NCBI RefSeq assembly: GCF_001625305.1
Contig: NW_017803998.1
Span: forward strand, 1,887,216 to 1,951,215
Length of the DNA stretch: 64,000 nucleotides
Direction of reading: 5' to 3'
Source of the DNA: Branchiostoma belcheri
Lineage: Eukaryota; Chordata; Leptocardii; Amphioxiformes; Branchiostomatidae
Under the pieces are notes generated by a model. It searched no databases, was not told the DNA's origin, and worked only from the letters and a program-made list of their open reading frames with translations. Both the position numbers and the translations under genes were made by a program. This document shows positions 12,701-27,300 of this stretch, one piece after another (position 1 is the first letter of the stretch; the number at the start of each line of letters is the position of its first letter).

Positions 12701-15700
12701 CATACAAGTAAAACAGGAAGAAACCTAAAAGCATAACAAATGGTAGGTCTTCCGAAAGAATGAATTCCTGTAGAAGGCATCGGAATGAATTAAGCGACAG
12801 ATTGTTGCGTTATTGGAGGAAAATAACCTTTTTAGAAAAGAATAACACATTCTCCTCCTCCTGGTTTCAAAAGTGTCAATATAGTTACAGACAAACATTT
12901 CACTCGCGCTGCAACGCCGAGGCAGATTCATTATGATTCTAAAACAATTATTATAAGCCACTCTGCACTTATACAAAACACCAGAGCTTACAGAGCTCCA
13001 TAACTGGGCGCCATATAGCTGGGCGCAATACGTCATAAACAGGTGTCTCTTAACAGATGGAGAGCAACAGAAAAATTTGCGGTTGATACTGTTTGCACGA
13101 CTATAAAGACTCTTCAGCATAGCAAGTACACAATCATCGTCACTTAATGTGGTATTTAGGTGTATACCCAAATAGACAAATGAGTTTACGTACTTCAGGT
13201 TGGTACCGTATAGACTTACAGGTGGCAATGGAAGCTGAAGTGACAAACGAGTACATGGAAAATACATACAGAAAGTCTTATTAGTATTAAACAATATGTC
13301 ATTACCATGGCCAATCACTCCACATTCCTTTAAAAAAATGGAATATTACATTTTATGGAACAAGATTCAACCTAGATAGGGTTGAACGAGTAATGTCTAA
13401 AAGTTTAAAATTGAACTTGGTGCCAACAATGCTTTTAGTTAGTTGCTGTTGCTTGTAATAGTAACAGTCTTTCTACTCACCATTTTCCTACAGGAATTCG
13501 ACATTAACAGTGTCTCAGATCTGACCACGAAGTTCGACAAGATCATCACCAAAATCTTCGACAACATCAACCGTGGTGTGTCCGCCCTACAGGATATCAT
13601 AGCGGGCGATATCGACTTCCAGCAGTTGTTTGAAGACTTGAAGGACTCGGTCGAAGAACTCCCGTCCAAGGTACTGAGGCTAAAATTCTAATTGGAAAGG
13701 CATGTTGGAACTAGAAAGTAACATTTGTAAAGTTTATGTTTATGTTTATTAGGAATCTCCATATATATACAAAGCTTGTTTACTAGTCTTCCTGGAGTCC
13801 TTTACACTTAAAAGATGAAATAAATCAATTACAAACTTAATAGCTACAATTATATACAAAACATCAGCTTAAATAGCAGTATAACAATAACAATCTTAAC
13901 AACTATTTACATGTATGCCTACTTGCTTAAAGTAAATGTATAATGTTTACCATCGCATATAAATAACTGTACGTAAAGTTAAATGTAAATTGATGTAATT
14001 GCATGTTGATGTATTGTGATGTTTCACGTACTCCACCCTCTCCTGGACGAATAGCTGTCACCCACGTGTCGGCAACTAAAATAGAGTTGTTCCACAATAA
14101 ACCACAATTTACATGGCATAGCTAAAAAAATTACTGCTCGGTTCAGTAATTTTATGAATACATTTATATTATATAATATAGTGACCAGCCCCTCCAGTTA
14201 TGCCCTGCTACATGATGTAACCCAACATTGCAGGGTATCTGCTACAGCACCAGTCACCATGGAGACAGACGTCTGGTTCAGGCCATTGACGTTAGGTGTT
14301 TAAAAAGAAGATGAAGAAACAAAGCAAAAATAAGCATACAAGCTGTAATCTGTTTGATTTCCAGGTTTGGAGTATTGGTGAGGTCGTTACATATGCCATG
14401 AATGTGACGGGGAAGTATCCACTGGAGGCGTGGCCTGTACACCTCCGGCCATTGGTCAAGGCCGTGTATGGGGTCATCAACAAGATCAACAAAATCAAGA
14501 CTGACGTCTTAACATTCTATGACGTAAGCAAATTTCGTTTCCTCATCAGAACTTATATTTTATAACTTAAGAGTACAGATAAATCCAATTGCAATAAATT
14601 CGCTGTAATTTTGTTTCCTTCAATCATACATGTATGTAATAGTCAACATGTCGTATTCTGTATCATAGTTTGAAGCTAAATGCTTATAGAATAGGTATAA
14701 AAGGTATCAAAGATTGCACATTTATCGATCATTATGGCAATATATTACTGATTTTTCAATCTATGTTTAACATTTTTCAGCTCTTAACGCAAACAGTGAC
14801 TGTTGATCTACCCTGGGCTGTCGACCAGATTTGGGATTCAATCCTAGCAATAGTGGACTCTATCGACGACGTATTCAGCAACCCTAAAGGTGCCTTGGCA
14901 GACATCTTCAAAGCTGTCTTCAGGTAACAGTCATCACTTTACCCTCCATTTAATTAGTAATCCTGACTTGTTTAACAGCGGACAAATGCAGCCGTGCAAA
15001 ACTTCCCTCGAATATGATATTTAGCTTGCGGCAATATAGGTTAAACATAGCATGCGATACATGAGCTCAAAATGACAAATCGTATCAGTTGTTACTTCTG
15101 TAAAATGGTGGTATTGTTTTTGGGCATGTTTGCTTGTGTGGCTGCCCAGTTAAGTGACAACATGTGAGTGGGGGATTACCTGAGTACAGAACACAAAAGG
15201 TCAGACACGGAAAGTTTGGTCCCATGGCCAGAAGCTGCCAGTTGGAAATGCATAGAAGGCAATAGAGTAATTTACAATGAATAAAACATGAAATTCTCCA
15301 AAACTCACATTTGACAGAAGCTACCTGAACGGTCTGACCGTACGTTTCCAAAACCATATCAAGTTGCTTGAGTAACTACTTTTCGGCGTATTTTACGGAA
15401 GTATAAAATCTTTGATTTTCTGGTGTGTAATGGTTCTGTTTTGATTGAGTCCGTTTATTTGCTGTGCTTTTTTGTATATACTGTCATTAGCCTAGGTTAT
15501 GGATTGTAGGGTATAAGAAATTTCTGTGATTCGTTACTTTATTGTGTTATGATGTGTGTATGATTATGTATGTATGTATTTCATAATGTGGGGCCCGACA
15601 TCAGCTCAGCTGCCAGGGCTTCCACTGTATTGCATTGTATTGTTGGCAATTTAAATAAATAAATAAATAATTTGCTTTTCTCTGTATCAGGTTGCAGCAG

Positions 15701-18700
15701 GCTGTTGCTAAGATATTGGACAACGCGAGGCGGATGAAAAACATTGTTTACCCAGGGAGTGAGTATTGATGATGAGTATTGTTGGCTTTGATGTACAGTT
15801 ATATTATAGCACTACTGTAGTAGTAGCAAAGTAGTACTTTAGTAGTAGTAGTAGTAGTAGTAGTACAACAATACTGTAGTAGTAGCAAAGTAGTACTGTA
15901 GTAGTACGGAAGTACTGTAGTAAGGGCAGTATTAATTTTAGTAGAATTACAGCAGTAACATAGTAGTATTACATCAGTGGCTGTCGTGCAACAGTACTGT
16001 ATTATTAAGTAGTACTGTAACAGCAATACTGTAGTAGTAGTAGTAGTACAACAATACTGTAGTAGTACAGAAGTACAGTAGTAGTGCAGTAGTAATTTAG
16101 TAGAATTACAGCAGTAATGTATTAGTATCACATCAGTGGCTGTCGTGCAGCAATACTGTATTACTAAGTAGTAAACAGCAATACTGTAGTAGTAGTAGAG
16201 CTACAGAACGTCTTTTTTGGAGAAAACCTACAACCTATAAACCTATAATATTCAGAAATGAATATAGAATCAAAGAAGCAGTCTGAACCACTTTCGTGAC
16301 GTGACATCAGCTGTGGGTCAAAGGTGACCAGAAGTCGGTACCTGCCGCCGTCCTGATCCAACACGATGTTTTCTTTACACAGATCACTTTCCCGACTGGT
16401 TCTATCCGTATGAAATGGTGACGCAGGCACGGGATAACCTGACCAACGGATACGCGGCCACAAAGACTGCCACTGCCGCGTGGCTCGTGCAGTCCAAGAA
16501 GGACCCCCTCCGAGCGTACACTGGCATCAAAGAAGTAAATCCACTACTAAATTGTTGAAAGATAATTATGATTTTTGTAATTGCATTGATGATCAACTCC
16601 TTTTTTTAAATTCGCTACTGAAATCTTTGATAGAATTGTTTTATATGCATAATATATATAATATACATATATATTGATTTCTTACTTATTTCTTTACTCC
16701 AGTCGAAACTCCGAAAGATCATGGCAGATGAGCTGGAATCTGTAGTCGACAGGCTGAAAGAGCCGCTAGAACCACTGCTAACCCTCGCGGACCGGTTCCG
16801 TCCTGTCTTCGACACTGCGATAAACATCATCAATGCTGTCAAGGAAGGATACACCCTACTGAACGAACAGTAAGTTACGTTTTGACAAATTACAACGTAC
16901 AATTTGTATAGAATAAAAGAAGTCAAACCAACAAATAACATTTAAAATTTGAAGAAAGATCCCGATGCCACCTGAAAGCTTCTACACGTGGCAGTTTAAA
17001 TTCTTCTTTTTATTTTGAAATTTGAGTAGCCACAAGATGCATCTTTTTTGTTAATTGCATCTATTTACTAAATGATTTTGCACAATTACAAAATTCTTTG
17101 GTTAACAATTTGAAAAAAAAATTAATCATATTCAAGAGATTTGCACAATTAATATTACAAAATTCTTTGGTTAACAATTTGAAAAAAAAATCATATTTAA
17201 GAGAGAAAGAATGAGAGTGAGAAACGAGAGGGAAGGAATACTCTAAATAAAAGAGAATAAAAAGAGTATTTCGATTTCCATTCCACAAGTTGTATATATA
17301 AATTATACATATTGCTCTACTTTTCCCAGTACAATTTTACTTTTATTTTCCATAAACAGAGACAGTATTGTTTTGTCTTTTCAAACAGATACGTGAAGGT
17401 CAGGGCCACGTACGACGGTGTGTTTGGCCCCAGGGCCAGCTTGAAGTTTCAGAGGAAGATAAACGTAGAGAAGGGAGGTGGTTGTCCAGGAGGATTCTAT
17501 CCAACCACCCATAACGGAAAGTACGGTGACCGGCAGGGCGTTGACCTCCAAGCTGATGTGGGACATAGGGTAATGGTTTTGGACTTGTTATTATCATGTT
17601 TTTTTTTTTATTTGCAAATTCGACATGGACAATACAAGACATGGTGATGAGGTACTCTAGCTATAGCTAATTTTAGCCTCACCACCAAACATAGAATACA
17701 ATTACAGTACATAACAAAAAACAGAGAACAGCAAGTGGGTGGGATGGGTCGTTAAGTAGTACAAAGAAATGTTTAGTAGGCTATATAATAAATCAATCAA
17801 GTACAAACCGTTTGGTGTCAACAATATAAGTTTGAGTGGTTAGCAAGATATTACAGTTTGTATCATAGTATAAATCAGGTAATCCTGAAGGTATTATCAT
17901 GTTGCATTCGGTATTATTGAAAGTCATGTCTTTTGAAATATATCCTTGCTTCCTGTTCCCAAAATTTCTTTCAGATTGAAGAACTTGTGACTGATAAATA
18001 TTAATTAGTTTAAAGAAGGATTCTGAGTTGATCCTGAAATAATAATTATAGTCTTATATGGGCGATAATGTTCTATCATCATTATCAAGAGATCTCCACT
18101 TCCCCTTGTCGCTAGTACGGTTGGCTATCTGCTTCGCCGACAGTTCGTTATAGTCGTCTCCCAAAATTTGTTCGATATACTGAAAGTAGGAGGTAGGCTG
18201 TTGTCCTCGTTAAATCATACAACAGATTACCCTTACATCAATGACTCAGTCAGTATCTGGCTCATTGTACAAGCCTTCAATTGTCCTCCAAATCTTCAGT
18301 TCATCAATATTATGTTTGTAGAAAAGACACCTTGACCATAATATTATTCTATGCCACAATACTGCTGCTTTTCGTCTGTCTTTATGCATTGTGTATCTGC
18401 ATATTACATTCCCCATTCACTGGACAGGTGCATTTGTCTTTAGTAACAAAGCAGACATCGCCGAGGTGATTTTTTAAACACCACTCTTGTTTTGTATTTG
18501 TCCAGGTGTATGCCCCATTTGCAGGAACACTAGAGAGGATGAGCAGTACAGCGGTACTCATCAAGTGCACAGGAAGCTCTGTGAATGGGATGACGGCGTA
18601 TGTCGAGAACTTTGAGCTGAAATCGGATGTTTTCGCAGATGCTACTGCCAAAACAGCTGAGGTAAAGAAACGTAACAAGGCTGAGGCAATAAAAATCATT

Positions 18701-21700
18701 GCCAAGGCGACTCTGTTTGAATAAACCCACCCCCACCAGCCTAAATTTTCTTGGGAAGGGAATGTCAGATTCCTGATCAGGTGGACAGCTGTGCTCTCTG
18801 TCCATGGTGTGGGGAGAAGACAGATGACCAGTAATTAATCATGCCAGGCAGCTGGATGGGTGGCACGTGGGCACCCGGTGTAAGTTACCTGCTTGGTCCA
18901 AAAAACCACATGGCCTATGGTTACCTCAAAACCAATTCCCTAGGGAATGCATTCGTGCAATTTTTGAAATTCTTTCAAAGCGATCGTAGTACTTGCACAA
19001 ATGCCTCCGCCCCAAAGGCGTCGCCAAAAACCTTTAATTCATTGCAGTAATTATAAATCATCCTTTGTCATTGCTTTTTATGTAATGGCATGGAAGTATT
19101 GATTTGGCTGACTGAAGCTTCTGTTTCATGGTGGGTGGGAGGTGATTTTGACAGTTGATTTATATCGGTAACAACTTTACAGCCACACGAAACATTACGT
19201 CTGTACCTAGAAGTAACTACAGTCATACATAGCCCCGAAAAATAGTTGGTATACATGTACATTGTCTCACACACAATTTGATGTTAATTGTATTAGGTAA
19301 CTGCTGGACAACACATTGGAACAGTGGTGAATTCAGGGTGCAACAACCACATCCACTTTGCCCTAAAGAAAGGCACAGGCTACCTGGACCCTACCAAGTT
19401 CCTGGAGAAGAGGTTGTTCCAGCTCCCAGTATGGGTACAAGAATGTGATGACTACAAACTGGTCTGGAAGGTGCGTTAGAAATCACCTCATTTGCATGTT
19501 CGTGAGATTTAAATGGTACCCTAACCCTAGTATTGGATGCATCACATAGTCACACATATACTATCAAAATCATAGCCTGACTGCATCATGCTTCTAGCAT
19601 ACATGTACTTCTGGACATCCCCATTGAAGATTTAATCGGCCAAGTCAAGAAAATTTGGAACATTATTTAATCCTGCTAATTTACATAATGCGCCCATATT
19701 GACCAATCAATGTCAAGCTAAAACTGGTTATTACAGAATAGTGGTCGGAAACTGTGATAATTGTTTTTTGTCAGACAGCGAGAGATTGTGTACCGCGACT
19801 AATCAAAAGGGTGAATTGAAGTTTTGGATGTGCATTCAATGATTGTTTTTGGTTTTGTATGATTTATCTTTACGGTACCTTTACAGGTAGTTTTTGTATT
19901 TTTTAATTAATCTTTAAACTCCCAAGTAAGATTCTTTTGAATTGATCAATCCATTTGCAGTTTCTAGAGTCATGCTGTCAAACCACAAACGGAATCAACA
20001 AATTCACAACAACATAACCTTCTTTGTGAAGGTAACAGGAAAGAGTATGATCAATTTAGTGAGCCTACATTTGTACTTTGTACTGGTGTTGTTGTTTTGT
20101 CATCCTTAATAACTGGAATTCAAGTGTATTCAATGACTGTTCTTCCAGTTGAAGACCATAGCGTCAGGGTCAGTGGTCGGTTTGGCGGGAACCCAGCAGA
20201 AGGACACCTCACCGGCCAGAACTGCCACCAAACCAAGCACCTCCAACCTGAAGGGGAAAATGTCTGCCAGATCAGGCAGACGGAAACGTGCTACCACCAA
20301 GATCAACGCCAACGCAGGTCAGTCTGCAGTTATCTTAGGTATCTCAGGCATAGGAACAAGCACTTTTCTGTCAATGGACTTTTTTATCAAACATCTCAGT
20401 GATGGTCAAAGGATGGACCATCCTATGTAAATTATGAAGAACACCCCCTTTCTGATGGTTTCACCCATTCCCCATCAACCTTTGCGATTGGTAAAATCAC
20501 CTTGTCATTTTGTGTGTTATTTTTACCCTCCCTGCCTAACCCTGCCGAATTTATTGTCCCATGTACACAGCAATCATGGAAACATTCAACCACCAACACC
20601 CATGGCACTTTTTTTTTTAATTTCCTGGTGTCCCTAGTGCTTCTTTGTCCCTGGTGCTGAAAAATATATAGTTATGAGAAATGTCTTTTTCCTTGTCCTG
20701 GGTAACTTTCCATATAAATCCTGATCTCTTCTTCGTTAGAGAGCATTATATGTTTTTAGACTACAAGTATGAAAGCATCCTAAAGTTGTATGAAAGACCC
20801 TCCAACAGTTTCTGTCTCAGTACCATGAAAGTTCATCTGTGTTGGTAGTTACATGTCTCGAGTTAAAACTTTAGATCCAACACAAAAAATTCTCTCACCT
20901 AGAGCTTTTGACCGTCTTCCTCAGTAGACTGACCCAGTGAGGCTAAATGTCACGTGGCTTCTTTGAAGTAAATAAATAAATAAATAAATAAATAAGTAAA
21001 TAAATAAATAAAGTACGTCATACGAATTAATATTCCAATAAATTACCAAGAAAAAAACAAATACTGAGATCTAACGATTTACAATTTTGAATTTGATTTC
21101 CATAGCAACTGCCAGCAAGTACGGCTTCCCACCAGTCAATGCGTCAGGTCCGTCCAGCATCTTCAACATCAACAACCTGAAGGTCGGACAGGTCATAGAC
21201 TTCCTGGACGCAGTTGGGCTGACGGAGAGCAAGAGCAACCTGCAGAAAGTTGCCGATGACCTCAAGGTAAGGATATCTTTTTGAAACTTCTAAATCTAAT
21301 GGATGATTATTCCAAGATACTGACAATGAAAGTTGGTTCTTTTCAATAATGTTTGAAGGGCAAATACAAAGCTTTGTTTTATAGTACAGATACAAATAGA
21401 AATATTGGATGCAGTTATTGTAGTTTAAAGTAAAGATTCGTCAATTACTAGTGGCGCAGTGGTCTTCTAAAGTGAGTCAGACTTAGACAGTGACTCTATG
21501 TAAACGTTCTGGATTTGATTCCCTAGTAGTCCCTAATGTTGTGCCATTGGAAAAGACACACATTTTTTCAAGTTGACTCAGAAATGAGAACATTGCCAAA
21601 GTTATTTTTATCATCACTAGCTAAATTGTTTCATAAAATGTAACATTTAATGCAAAAATACAAGTTACATGTACATTAAGTGTTCCTCAACGTTTTGACG

Positions 21701-22071
21701 TCTTCTTTATGCTTCTTTTCTTAAATAACAATTAATAAATAACGATTATGCCATTAACCTAACCACCAAGACACATTTCCTGAGAATTGGTGCTATACTC
21801 AGTTCTCTACTGACATTTTATAGGCACTTCTGGATTCAAAACCGTGCGAACGTCCAGAGTCCATGACTGAAGCACAGCTCAGGATGGAGCTGGAACTCCG
21901 AGGACAAAACAGCACCGGACCGAGGGAGACACTCATACAGAAGATGAGGAAATCTGATGACGACAGTAAGTTAATAAATGATGTACTGCACTTTGTACTG
22001 TTCCATTTTTCTCCAATACTACTACTACTACTACTACTACATATACTACTACTACTACTACTACTACAGTA

Positions 22072-22103
<32 letters not shown>

Positions 22104-22107
22104 AGTA

Positions 22108-22145
<38 letters not shown>

Positions 22146-24345
22146 AGTAACTACTACAACTACTACTACTACTACTACTACTAATAATAATAATAATGAT
22201 AATATTAATAACAATAATAATAATAACAATAATAATAATAATAATTTACAAACTCTTGCCTGCGGCAAATTGTAAAATACACATCAGACATTTGATAATT
22301 CAAAGAAACAGAAACAGTGGTAACGATATTCCGTAACTAGAACTAATAGCTAACTCCTTAAAGCCTACTCTTTTCACGACGTCGACGTCTTTTTGGACAC
22401 AGATCACACTTTTTTTCATGTGCGTCTTTAAATGATTTGCACTTTCTTTTCACAGTATATGTTTTTGTTTTTCTGTGAATGTATGGGAGTGAGGGTAGAA
22501 TATAGTGTCTTCTTTTGTGGGCATATAAAAAGTGCAATTGGAAATAAATATCATTTATCATTGTGACTTTTTCCCTTGCAGTGTGTCCCTTCATGACGTT
22601 GTCCATGCCCAACAATGTTTACTGTAAGTTCTCGGACCTGTGCCTGGGGCTGTCATGCTGTGTGGATCTCAAGGTAGGTTCAGATTTTGTATATTATCTT
22701 TTTTGACATGTAGTTTAAACTCCAAATAAAAGTAAGATCCTTTTGAAATAATCAATCCATTTGAAGCTTTTAGGATCATGCTGTCAAGCAACAAACAAAC
22801 AAACAAACAAACAAAACAACAAATGTACAAAAACACTACCAAAAGCATAACTTTCTTTGTGAAGGTAACAGTAAAGATTATTTTTTATTTTTTATTTATT
22901 ATTATGATCAATTTAGTGAGTCTCTGTTGTACTGATGTTGTTGTTTTTTCATCCTCAATTGACTTAAAGCATGGTGCTTTTTCAAGTAGCTTTATAACGT
23001 TACATATTAAAGGGGAGATTCCAAACTTGAGACATTTTTTATCTCTTTCTTCAGATGTGGAAGTTCCGAAAGTCGATCAAGGCCTACGCAGTCTTCAACA
23101 TCACTGACTTTACCTTCTACATGGGGATAGAGACTCCCGGGGTGGACCCCTTCCGTTACCAGTATAAGGTGGCAGATGCGTTCTGGGGTAAGTCAAACTG
23201 ATAACCATTCTACATACACTGTAGTTACTGTACTGTGATAGGTTTTGTATTCTTATGATAACGTTAGGTGTTATTACTAATTCTGTTACAAACAGCAACG
23301 AAAGGGCTACTAGTGTCGCCGAAATTGACGATCAAATTTTAGTAGAATATTCCTTAATCAGTGACTCTTTTTGAAAGGTAGAAACACGTACCTCCAAATT
23401 TTCATGTACAGATTGTACACTACTGCAGACATCGACAATTTGAAGGTACGTGTTTCTTACTGATAATTCTACATGACTGATGAACCCCTGCAACGATATC
23501 AATCAAATTTTAACACTTGTTTCAGGGAAGATCTGGCCTATGCCATAACGGGAGCCATAATAAAGTGTTGACGTTCTGTTTTGTTGCTGTTTCAGGTGAA
23601 GAAAAAGAGTTGGACACAGGAATAAAGATTGATTTTACTGGCGACCCACTGGATCTCAGAATGAGGTAAGCTGTACACTATTTCATCTCCGGCTTCAGCT
23701 GTGCAACTTTGCTTTGGACAGCATGTCGACTGAATGTTCTGTGCCCGCCCAAGACCCCTAAGGAATTCCTACACTTCAACAGAACGTTTTTATATGCATT
23801 TTAAGTTGCTGTTGGCTCTGCATAGCATGTCGGCAAAGCATACTACACCTGCATGGAAAATGGATTTTTCACGGTTGGATGTTTGGTCAATTTTGCATCA
23901 GAATTATGACTTGCAGACGATATCTTTTAAAACACAAAATTTGAAGAAAATGTCTTTGTTAGATGCGTGGATATGATCTTAATGTTTTAACCTCTTTTGT
24001 TTTTGCCCAGGTTTAAGCTGGAGTACCAACGACCTTCAAGATTCTTCATCACCTTGAGTTTGGGTTTGTGTGGTGAGCAGTGCATGGAGTTTATCCACCT
24101 ACTGAAGCACATGCTCATTCCCGTACCGAAGAAGGACGCGAACGGGAATTTAGTAATGCCGGAAATAAACATGGAGGAGCTTGCGAAAACCGTGGTCAAG
24201 ACTGCGATGTCAGATATTGCGGCCATGGCTCTGAGAGCTCTTGGACTTCCAAGTGTAAGAATATTTTTTTCACATGTGATAATAATTATTGTATAGTATT
24301 GTATAAAAACGATTTTCTGCTGAAACTGTAAGTTGCACGGGACTG

Positions 24346-24376
<31 letters not shown>

Positions 24377-27300
24377 CGAATGATGACTAAGGTATTGAAT
24401 CTAACATAATATACTTTAGTACTCTAACTGTAAATCTACGGTTAATGGTTAATATCTTTTCTCCCATCCCCAATTGTTTTTTTGTTGTTGTTTTCAGTGT
24501 GTTCGTTTACTTAGGGGTCCAAAGTTATTTGAATTCAGTAAAGTCACAGGAAGTAGGGGAAATGTTATAACCACAGACTGACAGGAAGGTTGAATTGGGG
24601 GTCAAAATGGTCTCCCTTCAAGCTGGAAAGAAGTCAAGCCAAATTTGAGGTCTTACTGGTAGCTGGGAGGATGTGACAGTGGACAATGCACAGAATAGGA
24701 GGAGAAATTCCCAAAAATAAGTAAAAATTATGCTCTTTATCCTCGTAATACTTTATGGAAAAGATGTGAAAACTTTGTTTTTTTATTTCCTAATTTAGGA
24801 CCTTTTGGATGGATCCAAGACTTGCATGTTTCCAGATAGACTTACGGTTGGGCAGCTGAAAGCGGAATTGACGAACAGGTCCCTGACTACAACAGGGAAC
24901 CAGAGCGCACTCGTACAACGATTAAAGACCTCAGACTCAAGTAAGGACTCAACTTAGAAGCAGTGTTTTTTTTTTATTCCAACATGTAATCACCAGACTT
25001 GGTGACGACACACTCAAGTTTCTTCAACTTATATTAATGCCGCCACCAACACAGGGGACAAATACATTACTGTAACAGGACAATACTCATTTACACCTGA
25101 GCTAAGTGAGGAAAGCCGTGTAAAGTGCCTTTCCCAAGGGCACAAGATCAGTGGCATGTCAGGACTCGAACCCGGGACTCTTAGTTCCAAGTCGCGTACT
25201 CTGCCGCTACGCCACACGATCCCACTGAAGCAGTGTTGTCGGATTGAAAAAAAAATGCTAATTAATAAAAACTGGGAAAGAGAGCCTAAGGTCCATGTTT
25301 TTGACTGATTCACTGAATACAGTGACTGGCTTATGTCCTTCACTCTGCTTTTATGATGTCTGCTTGCTATATTTTCAACTTAATTGTTTATTGTTTCAAA
25401 GACCTCCATTAGTGATAGTACAGATAGTACTTAAAATGTCCAAGAACCAAGGAAATAAATTGGCGAGTCCTAAACTGTAAACTGATTCTGAAGATGTTAT
25501 GATATGCCTTGTAAAGGAGGTCGATAGCATATTCAGGTGCATTGACATGGACTAACGTACCACCCAATGTAAGAAAGGCACCCTCAGTGACAGCATTTGA
25601 AAACATGCTGCAATAAGCCACTACGGAATTGATCAGGATTAGACATATGGATAAGAGACGATGCTGTAAGTTTGAAAATCATGTAATTTGAATATTATGT
25701 AATTTTGTACTAATGTGTTTATGGGATCCCTGACCTCCCCCTGAACGCTTGAAAAGCGGCCCGGCTGATAGTGGAACACATAAAGTTTAAATGTTAAAAG
25801 CTCAAAAAAAAATTCAAAACGTTATTGACATATTTCACAGTTCCCTTAATTGATTTAGGAAGATTGTTTGTTGATTAATCCTGTTGTTTCATTTCCCAGC
25901 CTGTGACTACGGCGCCCACCTCCCAGCCGTGCCAGACCGTCTGAACCACAGTGTGTACTGCAAAATGGACCACACATGTCTCGGTAGGTCGCTCTATTGA
26001 CCAATCCTATCAAGATTAGTTTTTATGTAACATACTATAAAATTATTATTTTTTACACTGATGATATTGATTACTTATTGGTTGATATTGTGAATATTGT
26101 TAAGTTCATTTTACGCATTTTTTTAGTTGCCTATATGTTAACTGTGAAATACTCACTTGTTTAGTTGTCTGTTTGTTACTCGTAACTGTGCAATATTTGT
26201 TTCTCTGTTTTTAAACACTAGCATGCAATTCAGAGCTACTTTTTTAGTTGCGCTGCCACGTGCTAGCGATTGTACTCATCGATCAATCAATAAACAATTA
26301 TTATTGTTTTTTTATTTCTCTATTTATCAACGTTCAGGAATATGATTAACATTAAAGGAATAAATCAGATATATCGTATAACAGGAAAATGTACAGATAC
26401 AAAGTACAGGGTTCAAATACTGTCTCTGGTGCTGGATGATATCCAGACACTACTGCCCTAGGTGACGAACAACATTAACATTAACTAAGCTGTCCCTGGT
26501 GCTGAATAACATTCACACATGTCTGTCCCTGGTACTGAAAAGCATCCACACCAATCTGTCCCTGACATTCACACAATTGTCCTTGGTGCTGAATATCATT
26601 CACACTAAGCTGTTCCTGACATTTCATACACTACTGTTCCTGGTGCTGTAGCAGACACCCTGTCGAGTTGGGTTACATTAGGTAGCAGGCTAGAGCTGAA
26701 GGGGCTGGTCACCATACACTTATTAATTTGTTTGAGCAGCAATAAACAAAGAAGTTGTTTGTTAATGTTTGCAAATATTACCTTTCTAGTTATCATTATT
26801 AATATCATTCATTACCTTTCATAATGGTTTCAGGAATCAGTTGCTGCACGGAACTCAGCATCAAGTCCCTGAACTTCACCAGAGCCTTCAATTTGTGGCT
26901 GCGGCTCGACGCCTGCAACTTTCAGTTCGTCATCGGGTTTGAGACACTGGAATACAGAAAGCTTCTCTTCACTTACCCATGGGGTAGGTCTTACACTTTT
27001 AGAAAGTGTGTTTTTAATTATAGAGTTATTTATAGCAGTTATGTATAACTGTAAAATCATTATTTACTTCATCATCATTATTGTTAACCTTTTGAACGAT
27101 GGCATTTAGTTTAGAAACTTGTGGCATTTAGATTATTAATTGGTATCTTTGATAATTAATTTGTATCTTTTAAATATGTAATTGTACCTTTTTATATATG
27201 CATTGCGTCTTTTAAATATGTATTCCATCTTTTAAATATGTATTGTCACCTGTTCGCAGTTTGTAAACTTTTAGACCGATTGTTTATGTCAACCTGTGAA

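Noticed and set aside
12725-13318. 197-residue minus-strand frame as a host gene
   Set aside because: It is the C-terminal part of a LINE reverse transcriptase without start context or promoter.
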